Counted from the first letter of the stretch, positions 49,780 through 58,990 are shown. The stretch is 64,000 nt of DNA from Streptomyces kaniharaensis (GCF_009569385.1 NZ_WBOF01000001.1:3482001-3546000); one strand, 5' to 3'. Notes: generated by a model not told the origin, from the letters alone. Program-made: numbers and translations.

Positions 49780-49808
49780 GGGACGCCTGAGGGGTGCTCA
49801 GGCGTCCC
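49780..49808 (-). terminator. Terminator of the ABC transporter operon
   Basis: A perfect 11-bp stem, GGGACGCCTGA with TCAGGCGTCCC, and a 7-nt loop, 19 nt after the permease stop. The surrounding 80 bp repeat GGACGCC several times. Confidence 0.75.
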
Positions 49809-49827
49809 AAGGCGTCCCGGGTGACGG

Positions 49828-52386
49828 TCAGTCGGTCTTGATGCTCTCCAGGATGTCCAGCCTGGACGCCCGGCGGGCCGGCCACAGCGCGGCCACCAGG
49901 CCGACCAGCCCGGCCAGGCCCAGGAACAGCGCCAGCTGGCCGTACGGCAGGACGGTGGTCAGACCGGCCAGGCTGGACTTCAGCGTGCCGATGATCGCCC
50001 AGGCGATGAAGCAGCCGAGCAGCAGGCCGATGCCGGCGCCGAAGACCGAGATCACCACGGACTCCAGACGGACCATCCGCTTGATGCCCCGGCGGTCCAG
50101 GCCGATCGCCCGCAGCATCCCGATCTCGCGCTTGCGCTCGAAGACCGACATGGCCAGCGTGTTGATCACGCCGAGGATGGCGACCAGCACGGACATCGCC
50201 AGCAGTCCGTACATGATGTTCAGCACGACGGTGATGGCCTGGCTGAACTGGTCACGGACGTCCTGCTTGGACTTGACCTCGATGACGGGGTTGGCGCCGG
50301 TGGCGTCCTTGAGCGACTGCTTCAGCGCGCCGGTGGCGCCGTCCTTGCCCTTGACCAGGACGTCGGAGATGTGCGCCTTCGGGTTGTGCTTGGCGACCTC
50401 GCCGTTGGCCAGGACGGCCGGGCCGAGCATGCCGCCCTTCTCGTACACGCCGCCGACGGTGAGCTGCCCGGTCGACCCGTCGCGGAAGTCCACGGTCACG
50501 GTGGAGCCGGTGGTGACGTTGAACCTGGTGGCGACGTTCTGGTCCACCAGCAGCTGGCCCTTGCCGAGGGCGGCGGTGGAGCCGCTGATCAGCTTGATCT
50601 GGGCGAGCTGGTCGAAGCTGTCCGCGTTCAGACCGGTGATCGCCTTGGTGACGCCGTTAAGCTCCCAGTACGACTCGGTCATCGGCGAGGAGGCGACCAC
50701 CCCGGGGGCGCCCGCGATCTCACCGGGCACCTTGTCGGACAGCCCCATGCCCTCGGCGGCGCCGACCAGATAGTCGGCCTTCATCGAGCTGGTGATGGCC
50801 TTGTCGATCGCGCCGCTGACCGAGGCGCCCATCACAGTGAGGCCGCTGACCAGGGTCAGGCCGATGGTGAGGGCGGCGGCGGTGGCCGCGGTGCGGCGCG
50901 GGTTGCGGACGGCGTTCTGCTGGGCCAGCTTGCCCGGGGTGCCGGCGAGCTTGCGCAGCACCGGGCCGATCAGGGCGATGACCGGGCGGGAGAGCAGCGG
51001 CAGCAGGACGAACACGCCGATCAGGGCCAGGAAGGCGCCGAGCGCGACCGGCATCCGGCCGCTGTCGTTGCCGGTGGAGGCGCCGTAGCCGATCAGCGCG
51101 AGGCCGCCGGCCGCGAGCACCGAGCCGATGACGTTACGGACCATCAGGCTCTTCTGGCTGGCCGGCTGGTCGCCGCTGCTCATCGCGGCCACCGGGGCGA
51201 TCCGCGAGGCGCGCATGGCCGGCAGCAGGGCCGACAGCACCGTCACCTTGATGCCGACCACGAGGGTCACGACGATGGTGACCGGCTTGATCACGAGCGA
51301 GGCAGACGGCATGTTCTCGTTCAGCGAGCCGACCAGGGACTGCAGCCCGGCGCCGATCCCGACGCCGGCGACCAGACCGGCCACGGCCGAGACGGCGCCG
51401 ATCACCAGGGCCTCGGCCAGGACGGAGCGGGTGACCTGCTTGCGGCTGGCGCCGATCGCCCGGAGCAGCGCGAGCTCCTTGGTGCGCTGGGCGACCAGCA
51501 TGGTGAAGGTGTTGGCGATGATGAAGATGCCGACGAAGAGCGATATCCCGGCGAACGCGAGCAGCACGGTACGCAGGGTCTTGGTGCCGTCGGCGATCAT
51601 GCGCTGCTCTTCGGCCTTGAGCTGCTCGCCGGTCTCGGTGTCGAAGTGCTGGCCGGACGGCACGGTGGGCTTGACCTGGGCGAGCAGGGCGTCCTCGGTG
51701 GTGCCGGGCTTGGCGGTGAGCACGATGCTGCTGTACCGGCCGGGTTCCAGCAGCAGCTCCTGGGCGGTGGCGCGGTCGAACAGGGTGAGCGTGCCGCCGC
51801 TGCTCACCACCGGGTTGTCGGTGGTGAAGATGCCGGTGAGCTTCGCCTCGATCACCGGGCCGGTGGCGGCGACCCGGACGGTGTCGCCGACCTTGTAGCC
51901 GCCCTTGTCTGCGGTCCTGCGGTCGAGCGCGATCTCCTTGCCGTTCGTCGGGCCCTGGCCCTCGGCCATCGGGTACCGGGCGTCCTTGCCGTCCGGGCCG
52001 GGGGCGAAGTTGGCGCCCCGGGCGGACCACGACTGGCCGATCAGGTTGCCGTTGTGGTCGGCCACCCCGGTGAAGCCGCTGACCACGCCGCGGGCGCCCG
52101 CGGCGCCGGGCAGCGCGGCCAGCTGCTGGACGGTGGCGTCGGTGAGCTTGGCGGAGCCGCTCTCGCTCTGCTCCTTGGCGGAGGCGCGGGAGCCGGCCGC
52201 GTAGTCCACGACCTGGACCGAGACGTCCGAGTAGCTCTTGGAGTTGCTGTCCCGCATGGCCTTGTCGAAGGTGTCGGAGAAGACCATGGTGCCCGCCACG
52301 AAGGCGGTTCCCAGCATGACGGCCAGAGCCGTCATCAGCAGTCGGCCCTTGTGGGCCAGCACGTTGCGCAGTGCGGTGCGATACAT
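49828..52386 (-). CDS. ABC transporter permease, FtsX/MacB type (duplicated)
   Basis: 852 residues. The N-terminal helix ALRNVLAHKGRLLMTALAVMLGTAFVAGTMV is followed by a large extracellular MacB-like core, then three membrane helices with the FtsX signature (NTFTMLVAQRTKELALLRAIGASRKQVTRSVLAEAL). A second copy follows: helix, core and FtsX domain (NTLAMSVFERKREIGMLRAIGLDRRGIKRMVRLESV). Such two-copy permeases move lipoproteins, peptides or lipids across the envelope by mechanotransmission. ATG at 52386 with AGGA upstream. The ATPase gene lies 46 bp upstream. Confidence 0.93.
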   Translation of the reverse strand: MYRTALRNVLAHKGRLLMTALAVMLGTAFVAGTMVFSDTFDKAMRDSNSKSYSDVSVQVVDYAAGSRASAKEQSESGSAKLTDATVQQLAALPGAAGARGVVSGFTGVADHNGNLIGQSWSARGANFAPGPDGKDARYPMAEGQGPTNGKEIALDRRTADKGGYKVGDTVRVAATGPVIEAKLTGIFTTDNPVVSSGGTLTLFDRATAQELLLEPGRYSSIVLTAKPGTTEDALLAQVKPTVPSGQHFDTETGEQLKAEEQRMIADGTKTLRTVLLAFAGISLFVGIFIIANTFTMLVAQRTKELALLRAIGASRKQVTRSVLAEALVIGAVSAVAGLVAGVGIGAGLQSLVGSLNENMPSASLVIKPVTIVVTLVVGIKVTVLSALLPAMRASRIAPVAAMSSGDQPASQKSLMVRNVIGSVLAAGGLALIGYGASTGNDSGRMPVALGAFLALIGVFVLLPLLSRPVIALIGPVLRKLAGTPGKLAQQNAVRNPRRTAATAAALTIGLTLVSGLTVMGASVSGAIDKAITSSMKADYLVGAAEGMGLSDKVPGEIAGAPGVVASSPMTESYWELNGVTKAITGLNADSFDQLAQIKLISGSTAALGKGQLLVDQNVATRFNVTTGSTVTVDFRDGSTGQLTVGGVYEKGGMLGPAVLANGEVAKHNPKAHISDVLVKGKDGATGALKQSLKDATGANPVIEVKSKQDVRDQFSQAITVVLNIMYGLLAMSVLVAILGVINTLAMSVFERKREIGMLRAIGLDRRGIKRMVRLESVVISVFGAGIGLLLGCFIAWAIIGTLKSSLAGLTTVLPYGQLALFLGLAGLVGLVAALWPARRASRLDILESIKTD

Positions 52387-52432
52387 GAGGTGTCCTGAAG
52401 TCGCGTAAGGGGGCTGCTGGGCTGCCTGGGTG

Positions 52433-53206
52433 TCAGCTGGTGCGGCCCTTGGCGTCGAAGCGGCGCATGCGGTCCAGGACGGTGTCGGCGGTGGGGGCCG
52501 TCAGTTCGTCGACGATGCGGCCGTCGGCGAGGAAGACGACGCGGTCGGCGTAGGAGGCGGCGACGGGGTCGTGGGTGACCATGACCACGGTCTGGCCGAG
52601 TTCGCGCACGGAGTTGCGGAGGAAGGAGAGGATTTCGGCGCCGGAGCGGGAGTCGAGGTTTCCGGTGGGTTCGTCAGCGAAGATGATGTCGGGCTTGCCG
52701 GCGAGGGCGCGGGCGCAGGCGACGCGCTGCTGCTGGCCGCCGGAGAGCTGGGACGGGCGGTGGCTGAGGCGGCCGGAGAGGCCGACGGTGTCGACGACGC
52801 GGTCGAGCCAGGCCTTGTCGACCTTGCGGCCGGCGATGTCCATCGGGAGGGTGATGTTCTCCAGCGCGGTGAGCGTGGGGAGCAGGTTGAAGGCCTGGAA
52901 GATGAAGCCGATGTGGTCGCGGCGCAGCTGGGTGAGCTGCTTGTCCTTCAGGCCGACGAGTTCGGTGTCGCCGATGGTGGACGAGCCGGAGGAGACGGTG
53001 TCGAGGCCGGCCATGCAGTGCATGAGCGTGGACTTGCCGGAGCCGGAGGGGCCCATGATGGCGGTGAACTCGCCCTGGGGGAACGTGACGCTGACGTTGT
53101 CGAGGGCGACCACACGGGTCTCCCCCTCCCCGTAGACCTTGTTGAGACCGGTGGCGCGGGCGGCCGCCCGGCCGGTGCGGACGGCGGTTGCGGTCGACGT
53201 GGTCAC
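52433..53206 (-). CDS. ABC transporter ATP-binding protein (LolD/MacB type)
   Basis: 257 residues with the full set of ATPase motifs: Walker A GPSGSGKST, Q-loop FQAFNLLP, signature LSGGQQQRVACARAL, Walker B IIFADEPTGNLD and H-loop VTHD. LNKVYGEGETRVVALDNVSVTFPQGEFTAIMG is typical of the LolD/FtsE-like group that pairs with FtsX-type permeases. GTG at 53206 has AGGAG 8 nt upstream. It is the first gene of the two-gene operon, divergent from bldA. Confidence 0.94.
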   Translation of the reverse strand: MTTSTATAVRTGRAAARATGLNKVYGEGETRVVALDNVSVTFPQGEFTAIMGPSGSGKSTLMHCMAGLDTVSSGSSTIGDTELVGLKDKQLTQLRRDHIGFIFQAFNLLPTLTALENITLPMDIAGRKVDKAWLDRVVDTVGLSGRLSHRPSQLSGGQQQRVACARALAGKPDIIFADEPTGNLDSRSGAEILSFLRNSVRELGQTVVMVTHDPVAASYADRVVFLADGRIVDELTAPTADTVLDRMRRFDAKGRTS

Positions 53207-53473
53207 GGGGGTGCTCCTCTGGTCGCGGATTCCTCCTTCCATACTCCTTTATGTGATCACCGATCTTCGTCGCTCCGCCGGACGGTTGGCCTGACCCCCG
53301 CCGGGTGTACGGCGGGTCGGCTTCCTCCTCCTGCGGTATGACGTGGACCCTGAGGACGGGTCGGTGGCCTGAACCGGTGTCTTTCGTGGCCGAATCGCGG
53401 ACTGTTCGTCAGATGGCAAGGAAACATGACAACTTCCGTGGCCGGGAACATGCGAAAGGGTGATCCGGGCGAC

Positions 53474-53479
53474 TAGGCT
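53474..53479 (+). promoter_or_regulatory. -10 element of the bldA tRNA
   Basis: TAGGCT ends 19 nt before the tRNA 5' end. Confidence 0.5.
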
Positions 53480-53498
53480 CAGGGGTGGTTCACGGGAC

Positions 53499-53580
53499 GC
53501 CCGGATGGTGGAACGCAGACACGGGCAGCTTAAAACTGCTTGGCCGTGAGGCCGTGCCGGTTCGAGTCCGGCTCCGGGCA
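53499..53580 (+). tRNA. bldA: tRNA-Leu (anticodon UAA), bldA
   Basis: Class II tRNA: acceptor GCCCGGA/TCCGGGC, anticodon stem GGCAG/CTGCT with loop CTTAAAA (anticodon TAA, reading the UUA codon). A long variable arm (TGGCCGTGAGGCCG) follows, with T loop TTCGAGT and discriminator A. CCA is not encoded. In streptomycetes this is the only tRNA reading UUA and is the developmental switch bldA; TTA codons are confined to genes for differentiation and secondary metabolism. Confidence 0.95.
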
Positions 53581-53721
53581 CCGCTCGTTCGTTGCGGGGG
53601 CGCCGACGGCGTCCCCGCCGGGAGTCCGTCGGCGGATCCTCCTCGCGGCGTATCCCGATTTTTTTGCCAAGCCATTACCCTGATGCGGGGCGGTGCGGTG
53701 CCGCCACGGAGGGAATGAGCA

Positions 53722-54594
53722 ATGAGAAGCAGCAACCCGGTCTTCTCGCGGGAGGGGTCCTTCACCCGCGAGCCTGGCTACGCGGGGTTCGGACCCACCG
53801 CGCAGGCCGGGGGTCCCCACGGCAACAACCCCTACGCGGGAAGCCCCTACGCCCAGCAGTCCCAGGGCCAGGGCCCGCTGACCGACGAGCAGCTGTACGC
53901 GATGTACAACGGGCCGTCGGCCGGCCCGGGCGCCACCGGGCGGATGACGCTCGACGACGTGGTCGCGCGGACCGCCATGACGCTCCTCACCCTGGTCGCC
54001 GCCGGCGCGCTGGCCTGGTTCACGCTGCCGTTCAAGAACTTCGGCTTCGCGGTCGGCGCCTCGCTGATCGCCTTCGTCGTCGGCCTGGTCATCACCTTCC
54101 GGCCGACCGTCAGCCCGGCCCTGATCGTGGCCTACGCGGCTCTGGAGGGCGTCTTCCTCGGCGCCGTCACGCACTTCCTCAACACCCTCTGGCCGGGCAT
54201 CGCCGTTCAGGCCGTGCTGGGGACGGCGGCGGTGTTCGGGGCGATGCTGTTCGCCTACAAGAGCGGCCGGATCCGGGTCACCCCGGCGTACACGCGGATC
54301 GGCATCGCGGTCGGCCTGGGCTTCGCCGTGCTGCTGCTGATCAACTCGATCGCCTGGTGGTTCGGTGGGGGCCTCAACACCTGGTCGGGCCCGCTGGGCA
54401 TCGGCGTCGGCCTGATCGGCGTCGCCATCGGCGCGTTCTACCTGACGCTGGACTTCAACGAGATCGAGCGGGCCATCGCCGAGGGCGCTCCGCAGCAGGA
54501 GGCCTGGCGGGCCGCCTTCGGGCTCACGCTGTCGCTGGTCTGGATCTACTTCGAGATGCTACGTCTGATCGCCAGCCTGCGCGGGGACGACTGA
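53722..54594 (+). CDS. Bax inhibitor-1/YccA family membrane protein
   Basis: 290 residues. A ~75-residue Gly/Gln/Pro-rich cytoplasmic start precedes seven membrane helices beginning at MTLDDVVARTAMTLLTLVAAGALAWFTL. LIVAYAALEGVFLGAVTHFL and YLTLDFNEIERAIAEGAPQQEAWRAAFGLTLSLVWIYFEMLRLIASL are conserved BI-1/YccA blocks, including the DFNxIE acidic site linked with calcium leak. ATG at 53722 follows GGAGGG. A very strong hairpin follows. Its role in bacteria is not settled. Confidence 0.9.
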   Translation: MRSSNPVFSREGSFTREPGYAGFGPTAQAGGPHGNNPYAGSPYAQQSQGQGPLTDEQLYAMYNGPSAGPGATGRMTLDDVVARTAMTLLTLVAAGALAWFTLPFKNFGFAVGASLIAFVVGLVITFRPTVSPALIVAYAALEGVFLGAVTHFLNTLWPGIAVQAVLGTAAVFGAMLFAYKSGRIRVTPAYTRIGIAVGLGFAVLLLINSIAWWFGGGLNTWSGPLGIGVGLIGVAIGAFYLTLDFNEIERAIAEGAPQQEAWRAAFGLTLSLVWIYFEMLRLIASLRGDD

Positions 54595-54615
54595 CGCGTC
54601 CCGCCGTACCGCACT

Positions 54616-54659
54616 GCCGCCGGGCCCCCGGAGCCACACCGCTCCGGGGGCCCGGCGGC
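54616..54659 (+). terminator. Terminator after the BI-1 gene
   Basis: A perfect 19-bp GC stem, 54616-54634 with 54641-54659, and a 6-nt loop. Confidence 0.9.
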
Positions 54660-54662
54660 GTC

Positions 54663-54668
54663 TAGGCT
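54663..54668 (+). promoter_or_regulatory. -10 element of the leaderless gene at 54676
   Basis: TAGGCT ends 7 nt before the ATG, with no ribosome site. Confidence 0.5.
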
Positions 54669-54675
54669 CCTCTCC

Positions 54676-55053
54676 ATGCATGACGTACAGCCCCTGGTCG
54701 AAGCCGCCGACAAACTGGCGGATCGTTTCCGCTCGCTGCCGCAGAGCAAGTTGCTGGGCGCCGTGCCCGGGTACGACTCGCGGGCGGCGGCCGCGCTGGC
54801 GCTGGCCCGGCGGCTGGCAGCCCTGGCGCTGGCGGTGGAGGGCGGGCCGGAGCGGGAGTTCCCGGACGCCGGGGCGTTCGCGGTGGGGGACCAGCTGGCC
54901 GTCGCCGGGCACGACCTGGCGGCCGCGCTGGAGGGCCTGCCGGAGGGCGCCGAGGTGGCGCTGCCGGAGGCGCTGGGCGGGCCCGCTGACGCGTCCGCGG
55001 TGCTGGCCGGGGCGGTCGCCGCGGTCGGCGAGACGGCCGCGCTCTGCGCCTAG
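54676..55053 (+). CDS. Conserved hypothetical helical protein
   Basis: 125 residues, Ala/Leu-rich and soluble (VEAADKLADRFRSLPQSKLLGAVPGYDSRAAAALALARRLAALALAVEGGPEREFPDAGAFAVGDQLAVAGHDLAAAL). No catalytic motif or signal peptide. GC-rich third positions and a TAGGCT element 7 nt before the ATG support it as a gene with a leaderless mRNA. It converges on the gene at 55135 through a strong hairpin. Function not recognised. Confidence 0.75.
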   Translation: MHDVQPLVEAADKLADRFRSLPQSKLLGAVPGYDSRAAAALALARRLAALALAVEGGPEREFPDAGAFAVGDQLAVAGHDLAAALEGLPEGAEVALPEALGGPADASAVLAGAVAAVGETAALCA

Positions 55054-55068
55054 CGTCCGGCACATGGC

Positions 55069-55111
55069 GAAGGCCGCCCGGGTCGGTAACCCCGTGACCC
55101 GGGCGGCCTTC
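55069..55111. terminator. Bidirectional terminator
   Basis: A perfect 16-bp stem, 55069-55084 with 55096-55111, and an 11-nt loop between convergent genes. Confidence 0.9.
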
Positions 55112-55134
55112 GGCGCTGCTGTTGTGGCTGGGCG

Positions 55135-56064
55135 TCAGATGCTGGCGACCACCCGGTCGGCGAGCACGTAGACGGCCTCCTCGTCGGTGGAGAAGGTCAG
55201 CGAGTACGAGCCGGAGAAGCGCGAGCCGCCGAGCAGCCGGACGTGATCGCCGGCCCGGACCGCGTCGATCAGCCGGTAGGCGGCCTCCCGGTCGCCCGGG
55301 GCCACGCACAGCGTGGTGCCGTCGGCGAAGGCGTACACGTCCAGGGTGCCCAGCGGGCCAGGGCGGACGTCGACCAGGGCGACGGCCTCCTCGGCGAGGG
55401 CGGCCAGCCGGGTGTCGGTCCACTCGCGGGACGGCGCCTGGCTGGGCACGAAGTCGGGGTGGGAGGGGTGGCGGCGCAAGTCGGGTGCGGCGACCGGGGC
55501 GTCCTCGACGGCCGGCTCGGCGTCCAGCAGTCCGGCCTCCAGGCCGGTGGCCAGCAGGTCGGCCTCGCGGCGGGCCCGGGCGTCGCCGCCGGCCGGGTGG
55601 CCCGGGCGCAGCGGGGCGCCGCCCTCGGTGCCGGGCTCGGTGGGGGTGAGGCCGCCCTCGTTGATCAGGTCCTCCAGCGCGGAGCGCAGCGCCTCGCCGA
55701 ACTCCGGGTCCATGGTGCCCGCACTGTCGGTGCTGTCGGCGGCGTCCTGCGGCCCGGTCGGGCGGGGGAAGAAGAGCGGCCATTCGTCCGTCGCGGAGAA
55801 CGCCCCGGTGAACGGGGAGTCGAACAGTGGCGCGTCCTCGGCCGCGCGGGCCTCCTGCTCGGCCCAGAACGCCCGGGCCTCGATGATCTCCCGCTCGCGG
55901 TCGGCGGCGAGCGCCTCGGCGACGGCCCGGCGTATCGCGGCCTCGTCGACCGCTGCGGGCGCGGCCTGCGCGTCCAGTCGGCGGGTGAGTCCCCGGAGGT
56001 GGAGCAGCACGGCGGTCGACACGGTGATCAGGATCAGCAGCAGGATGGTGTAGACGGCGCTCAC
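55135..56064 (-). CDS. Membrane-anchored hypothetical protein
   Basis: 309 residues. An N-terminal membrane helix (VYTILLLILITVSTAVLLHL) is followed by a basic stretch and a charged helical region (AIRRAVAEALAADREREIIEARAFWAEQEARA). A variable middle leads into a folded C-terminal domain (LDVYAFADGTTLCVAPGDREAAYRLIDAVRAGDHVRLLGGSRFSGSYSLTFSTDEEAVYVLADRVVASI). GTG at 56064 has AGGAG 8 nt upstream. No family recognised; probably a single-pass protein with its bulk in the cytoplasm. Confidence 0.78.
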   Translation of the reverse strand: MSAVYTILLLILITVSTAVLLHLRGLTRRLDAQAAPAAVDEAAIRRAVAEALAADREREIIEARAFWAEQEARAAEDAPLFDSPFTGAFSATDEWPLFFPRPTGPQDAADSTDSAGTMDPEFGEALRSALEDLINEGGLTPTEPGTEGGAPLRPGHPAGGDARARREADLLATGLEAGLLDAEPAVEDAPVAAPDLRRHPSHPDFVPSQAPSREWTDTRLAALAEEAVALVDVRPGPLGTLDVYAFADGTTLCVAPGDREAAYRLIDAVRAGDHVRLLGGSRFSGSYSLTFSTDEEAVYVLADRVVASI

Positions 56065-56259
56065 GGAACGTACTCCTAGCGAGGAGTGGAACGGGGTTAC
56101 GTGTCCACACTGCCGCATGCGGGGCTGTTACCGCAGTGGCGAATGTCTAATTTGCCCGAGACTTTCGCGCTTGTCCCCAAATTGTTAGGTAACACCGTTC
56201 TACGCTGCGGAGTTGATCCGCTCCGCAGTGTCGATTTCCGGGTCGGAAACGAAAAGAAT

Positions 56260-56296
56260 GAGGGCCGGATCGACCTCGCGGTGTGATCCGGCCCTC
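56260..56296. terminator. Terminator downstream of the thiolase gene
   Basis: A 12-bp stem, GAGGGCCGGATC (56260-56271) with GATCCGGCCCTC (56285-56296). It would end the leftward thiolase transcript or a short rightward RNA. Confidence 0.75.
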
Positions 56297-56354
56297 AATT
56301 ACTCTGCGTCACTCCGAATGGGTGGTCCAGACCCCCGGGGCTTGACGCGGGGGG

Positions 56355-57575
56355 TCAGCTGAGGCGCTCGATGACCATCGCCATGCCCTGGCCGCCGCCG
56401 ACGCACATGGTCTCCAGGCCGAACTGCTTGTCGTGCCACTGCAGGGAGTTGATCAGGGTGGTGGTGATCCGGGCGCCGGTCATGCCGAAGGGGTGGCCGA
56501 CCGCGATCGCGCCGCCGTTGACGTTCAGGCGGTCCAGGTCGATGCCGAGGTCCCGGTAGGACGGGATGACCTGGGCGGCGAAGGCCTCGTTGATCTCGAC
56601 CAGGTCGATGTCGCCGATGGTCAGACCGGCCCGCTTCAGCGCCTGCTTGGAGGCCTCGACCGGGCCGTAACCCATGATCTCGGGCGAGAGCGCGCTGACG
56701 CCGGTGGAGACCACCCGGGCGAGCGGCGTGATGCCCAGCTCGCGGGCCTTGGTGTCGGACATGATGACCAGTGCGGCGGCGCCGTCGTTCAGCGGGCAGC
56801 AGTTACCGGCGGTCACCGTGCCGTCCGGGCGGAACACCGGCTTCAGGCCGGCCACGCCCTCCAGCGTGACGCCGGCGCGCGGGCCGTCGTCGGTGCTGAC
56901 CACGGTGCCGTCCGGGAGCGTCACCGGGGTGATCTCGCGCTCCCAGAAGCCGGCCTTGATGGCGGCCTCGGCGAGGTTCTGCGAGCGGACGCCGAACTCG
57001 TCCTGCTCGGCGCGGGTGATGCCCTTGAGCGCGGCCAGGTTCTCGGCGGTCTGGCCCATCGCGATGTAGGCGTCCGGCAGCAGGCCGTCCTCGCGCGGGT
57101 CGTGCCACTCGCCGCCGCCCTCCTCGGCGCGCTTGGCGGTCCGGGCCACCGCGTCGTCGAAGAGCGGGTTCTGGGTGCCGGGCAGGCCGTCCGAGGTGCC
57201 CTTGATGCTGCGCGAGACGGTCTCCACGCCGGCCGAGATGAAGACGTCGCCCTCGCCGGCCTTGATCGCGTGCAGCGCCATCCGCGTCGTCTGCAGCGAG
57301 GACGAGCAGTAGCGGGTGATGGTCGCGCCCGGCAGGTAGTCCATGCCCATCTGGACGGCGATGATCCGGGCCAGGTTGTGGCCCTGCTCGCCGCCGGGCA
57401 GGCCGCAGCCCAGCATCAGGTCGTCGATCTCGCGCGGGTCCAGCTGCGGCACCTTGGCCAGCGCGGCCTGGATGATGTGGGCCGTCAGGTCGTCCGGGCG
57501 GACGTCCTTGAGGGAGCCCTTGAAGGCCCGGCCGATCGGCGAACGGGCGGCGCTGACGATGACGGCTTCGGGCAT
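56355..57575 (-). CDS. Acetyl-CoA C-acetyltransferase (thiolase)
   Basis: 406 residues. The active site is complete: nucleophile Cys in [14 protein letters not shown], the [19 protein letters not shown] block with catalytic His, and the second Cys in [14 protein letters not shown]. The N-terminus [22 protein letters not shown] is typical of the FadA-type degradative class. It cleaves 3-ketoacyl-CoA or condenses acetyl-CoA. ATG at 57575 has GAGGAG 6 nt upstream. The SGNH hydrolase gene ends 69 bp upstream, with an imperfect palindrome (57621-57637) in the gap. Confidence 0.94.
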   Translation of the reverse strand: MPEAVIVSAARSPIGRAFKGSLKDVRPDDLTAHIIQAALAKVPQLDPREIDDLMLGCGLPGGEQGHNLARIIAVQMGMDYLPGATITRYCSSSLQTTRMALHAIKAGEGDVFISAGVETVSRSIKGTSDGLPGTQNPLFDDAVARTAKRAEEGGGEWHDPREDGLLPDAYIAMGQTAENLAALKGITRAEQDEFGVRSQNLAEAAIKAGFWEREITPVTLPDGTVVSTDDGPRAGVTLEGVAGLKPVFRPDGTVTAGNCCPLNDGAAALVIMSDTKARELGITPLARVVSTGVSALSPEIMGYGPVEASKQALKRAGLTIGDIDLVEINEAFAAQVIPSYRDLGIDLDRLNVNGGAIAVGHPFGMTGARITTTLINSLQWHDKQFGLETMCVGGGQGMAMVIERLS

Positions 57576-57644
57576 GGCGGGCTCCTCGCTGGGTGACGGC
57601 GGACTGGCGTCCGGGAGGAAAGTTACCGCCTGGTAGTTCAGGCG

Positions 57645-58724
57645 TCACCCGCACCAGCGTGTGAGCTGGCCGACGTATTCCCGGGGCCGCCGGGAGCCTG
57701 CCCGGACGGTCCCTCGGGCGTCCACGAGCTGCCGGGCAGGCCCCACCCGCAACCGGTGACGCAGCTGCGCCCAGCGGCGGGTGGCGCCCTCCGCCTCGAC
57801 CCCCGCCACCTCGGTCCCCGCCCGGCCCGCCGCCGCGGCCGCGGCCATCGCCACCGGCAGCACCGTCTCGCCCCGCACGGGCGCGGCCGGATGCTCCTCC
57901 TCCGGCCACAGGCCCAGCGCGGCACAGAGCGACGGCAGGACGGCCATCGCGGCGGTCGCGTAGCCCTGGGCCGACGGGTGGTAGCGGTCGGCCGAGAACA
58001 TCTCCGGCCGCGCCGCGAACTCCGGGCCCAGCAGCGAACCCAGCGACACCGTCCGGCCGCCCGCCTCCACCACGGCGATGGTCTGCGCGGCGGCCAGCTG
58101 CCGGCTGAGCCGGCGGGCCACCCAGCGCAGCGGTGGGTGCACCGGCTTGATCGTCCCGAGATCCGGGCAGGTGCCGACCACCACCTCGCAGCCGTTCGCC
58201 CGCAGCGCCGCCACCGCCTCGCCGAGCTGGCGGACGGCCAGCTGGGCCGGGCTGTGCCGGGTCACGTCGTTGGCGCCGACCATGATCACGGCGATTTCCG
58301 GACGGTGCCGCAGCGCCTGCTCCAGCTGGCCCGAGAGATCGGCGGAGCGGCCGCCGGAGCGGGCCGCGTTCACCAGCCGGACCGGGCGCTCGGCCACCGA
58401 GGCGAGGCCGGCGGCGAGCAGCGCCCCCGGGGTCTCGCGGGAGCGCAGCACGCCGAGGCCGGCGCCGGTGGAGTCGCCGAGGACGGCGAGCACGAGCGGC
58501 GGCTGCGGCGCGGCGGAGGTGTCGGCGAAGGCCTCGCCATAGACGCCGTCGGCCTTGGGCGGGTCGCCCTCCAGGACGCCGATGGCTTGTATGGCGAGTT
58601 TGCTCTCGGTCAGCAGCAGGCCGACCAGCCCCACCCCGAGGAGGCCGAGCCCGCCGCCGCCGTACGCGGCCGCGGTGGCGATCCGGCGGGCCACCCGAGC
58701 CCGCGAGTCCTGTGCCCCTGGCAT
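57645..58724 (-). CDS. SGNH/GDSL-family hydrolase, membrane-anchored
   Basis: 359 residues. The N-terminal helix (TAAAYGGGGLGLLGVGLVGLLLTES) is followed by an SGNH domain: block I LAVLGDSTGAGLG with catalytic Ser, block III VIMVGANDVT, block V DRYHPSAQGYA with Asp and His. A C-terminal Arg-rich extension (about 300-359) is unusual. It is probably an esterase acting outside the membrane. ATG at 58724 has AAGGGGG 7 nt upstream. A thiolase gene follows on the same strand. Confidence 0.88.
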   Translation of the reverse strand: MPGAQDSRARVARRIATAAAYGGGGLGLLGVGLVGLLLTESKLAIQAIGVLEGDPPKADGVYGEAFADTSAAPQPPLVLAVLGDSTGAGLGVLRSRETPGALLAAGLASVAERPVRLVNAARSGGRSADLSGQLEQALRHRPEIAVIMVGANDVTRHSPAQLAVRQLGEAVAALRANGCEVVVGTCPDLGTIKPVHPPLRWVARRLSRQLAAAQTIAVVEAGGRTVSLGSLLGPEFAARPEMFSADRYHPSAQGYATAAMAVLPSLCAALGLWPEEEHPAAPVRGETVLPVAMAAAAAAGRAGTEVAGVEAEGATRRWAQLRHRLRVGPARQLVDARGTVRAGSRRPREYVGQLTRWCG

Positions 58725-58810
58725 CCGGTGCCCCCTTCGCGTCCTCGTGCCGCCCCCTCCGGGGCCACGGAAATGCCTGCAGTTCCCCTGTACCCGCCGG
58801 GGGGTCGGAG

Positions 58811-58990
58811 CTACCGGCGGGGTGGGCCGATCGGTGGGGCGGGGCCGGGCGGCGGCTGCGCGGGGCTTGGGGTGGGGGAGTTGGGGATTGGGGTCGGGGC
58901 TAACCGGCGGGGTGGGCCGATCGGTGGGGCGGGGCCGGGGGGCCGCTGCGCGGGGTTTGGGGTGGGGGAGTTGGGGTCGGGGCGGGGGTT
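58811..58990 (+). repeat. Two 90-bp G-rich tandem repeats
   Basis: Units of about 90 bp (58811-58900, 58901-58990) share ACCGGCGGGGTGGGCCGATC near the start and a run of G4 tracts at the end (58862-58899 and 58952-58988). The tracts fit G-quadruplexes on the plus strand. They lie in the 392-bp gap between the divergent SGNH hydrolase and CBS genes. Confidence 0.85.

Noticed and set aside
56086..56286. Small plus-strand ORF of 66 codons
   Set aside because: Third positions are not GC-biased, the codons include rare TTA and TTG, and it runs through a terminator hairpin.
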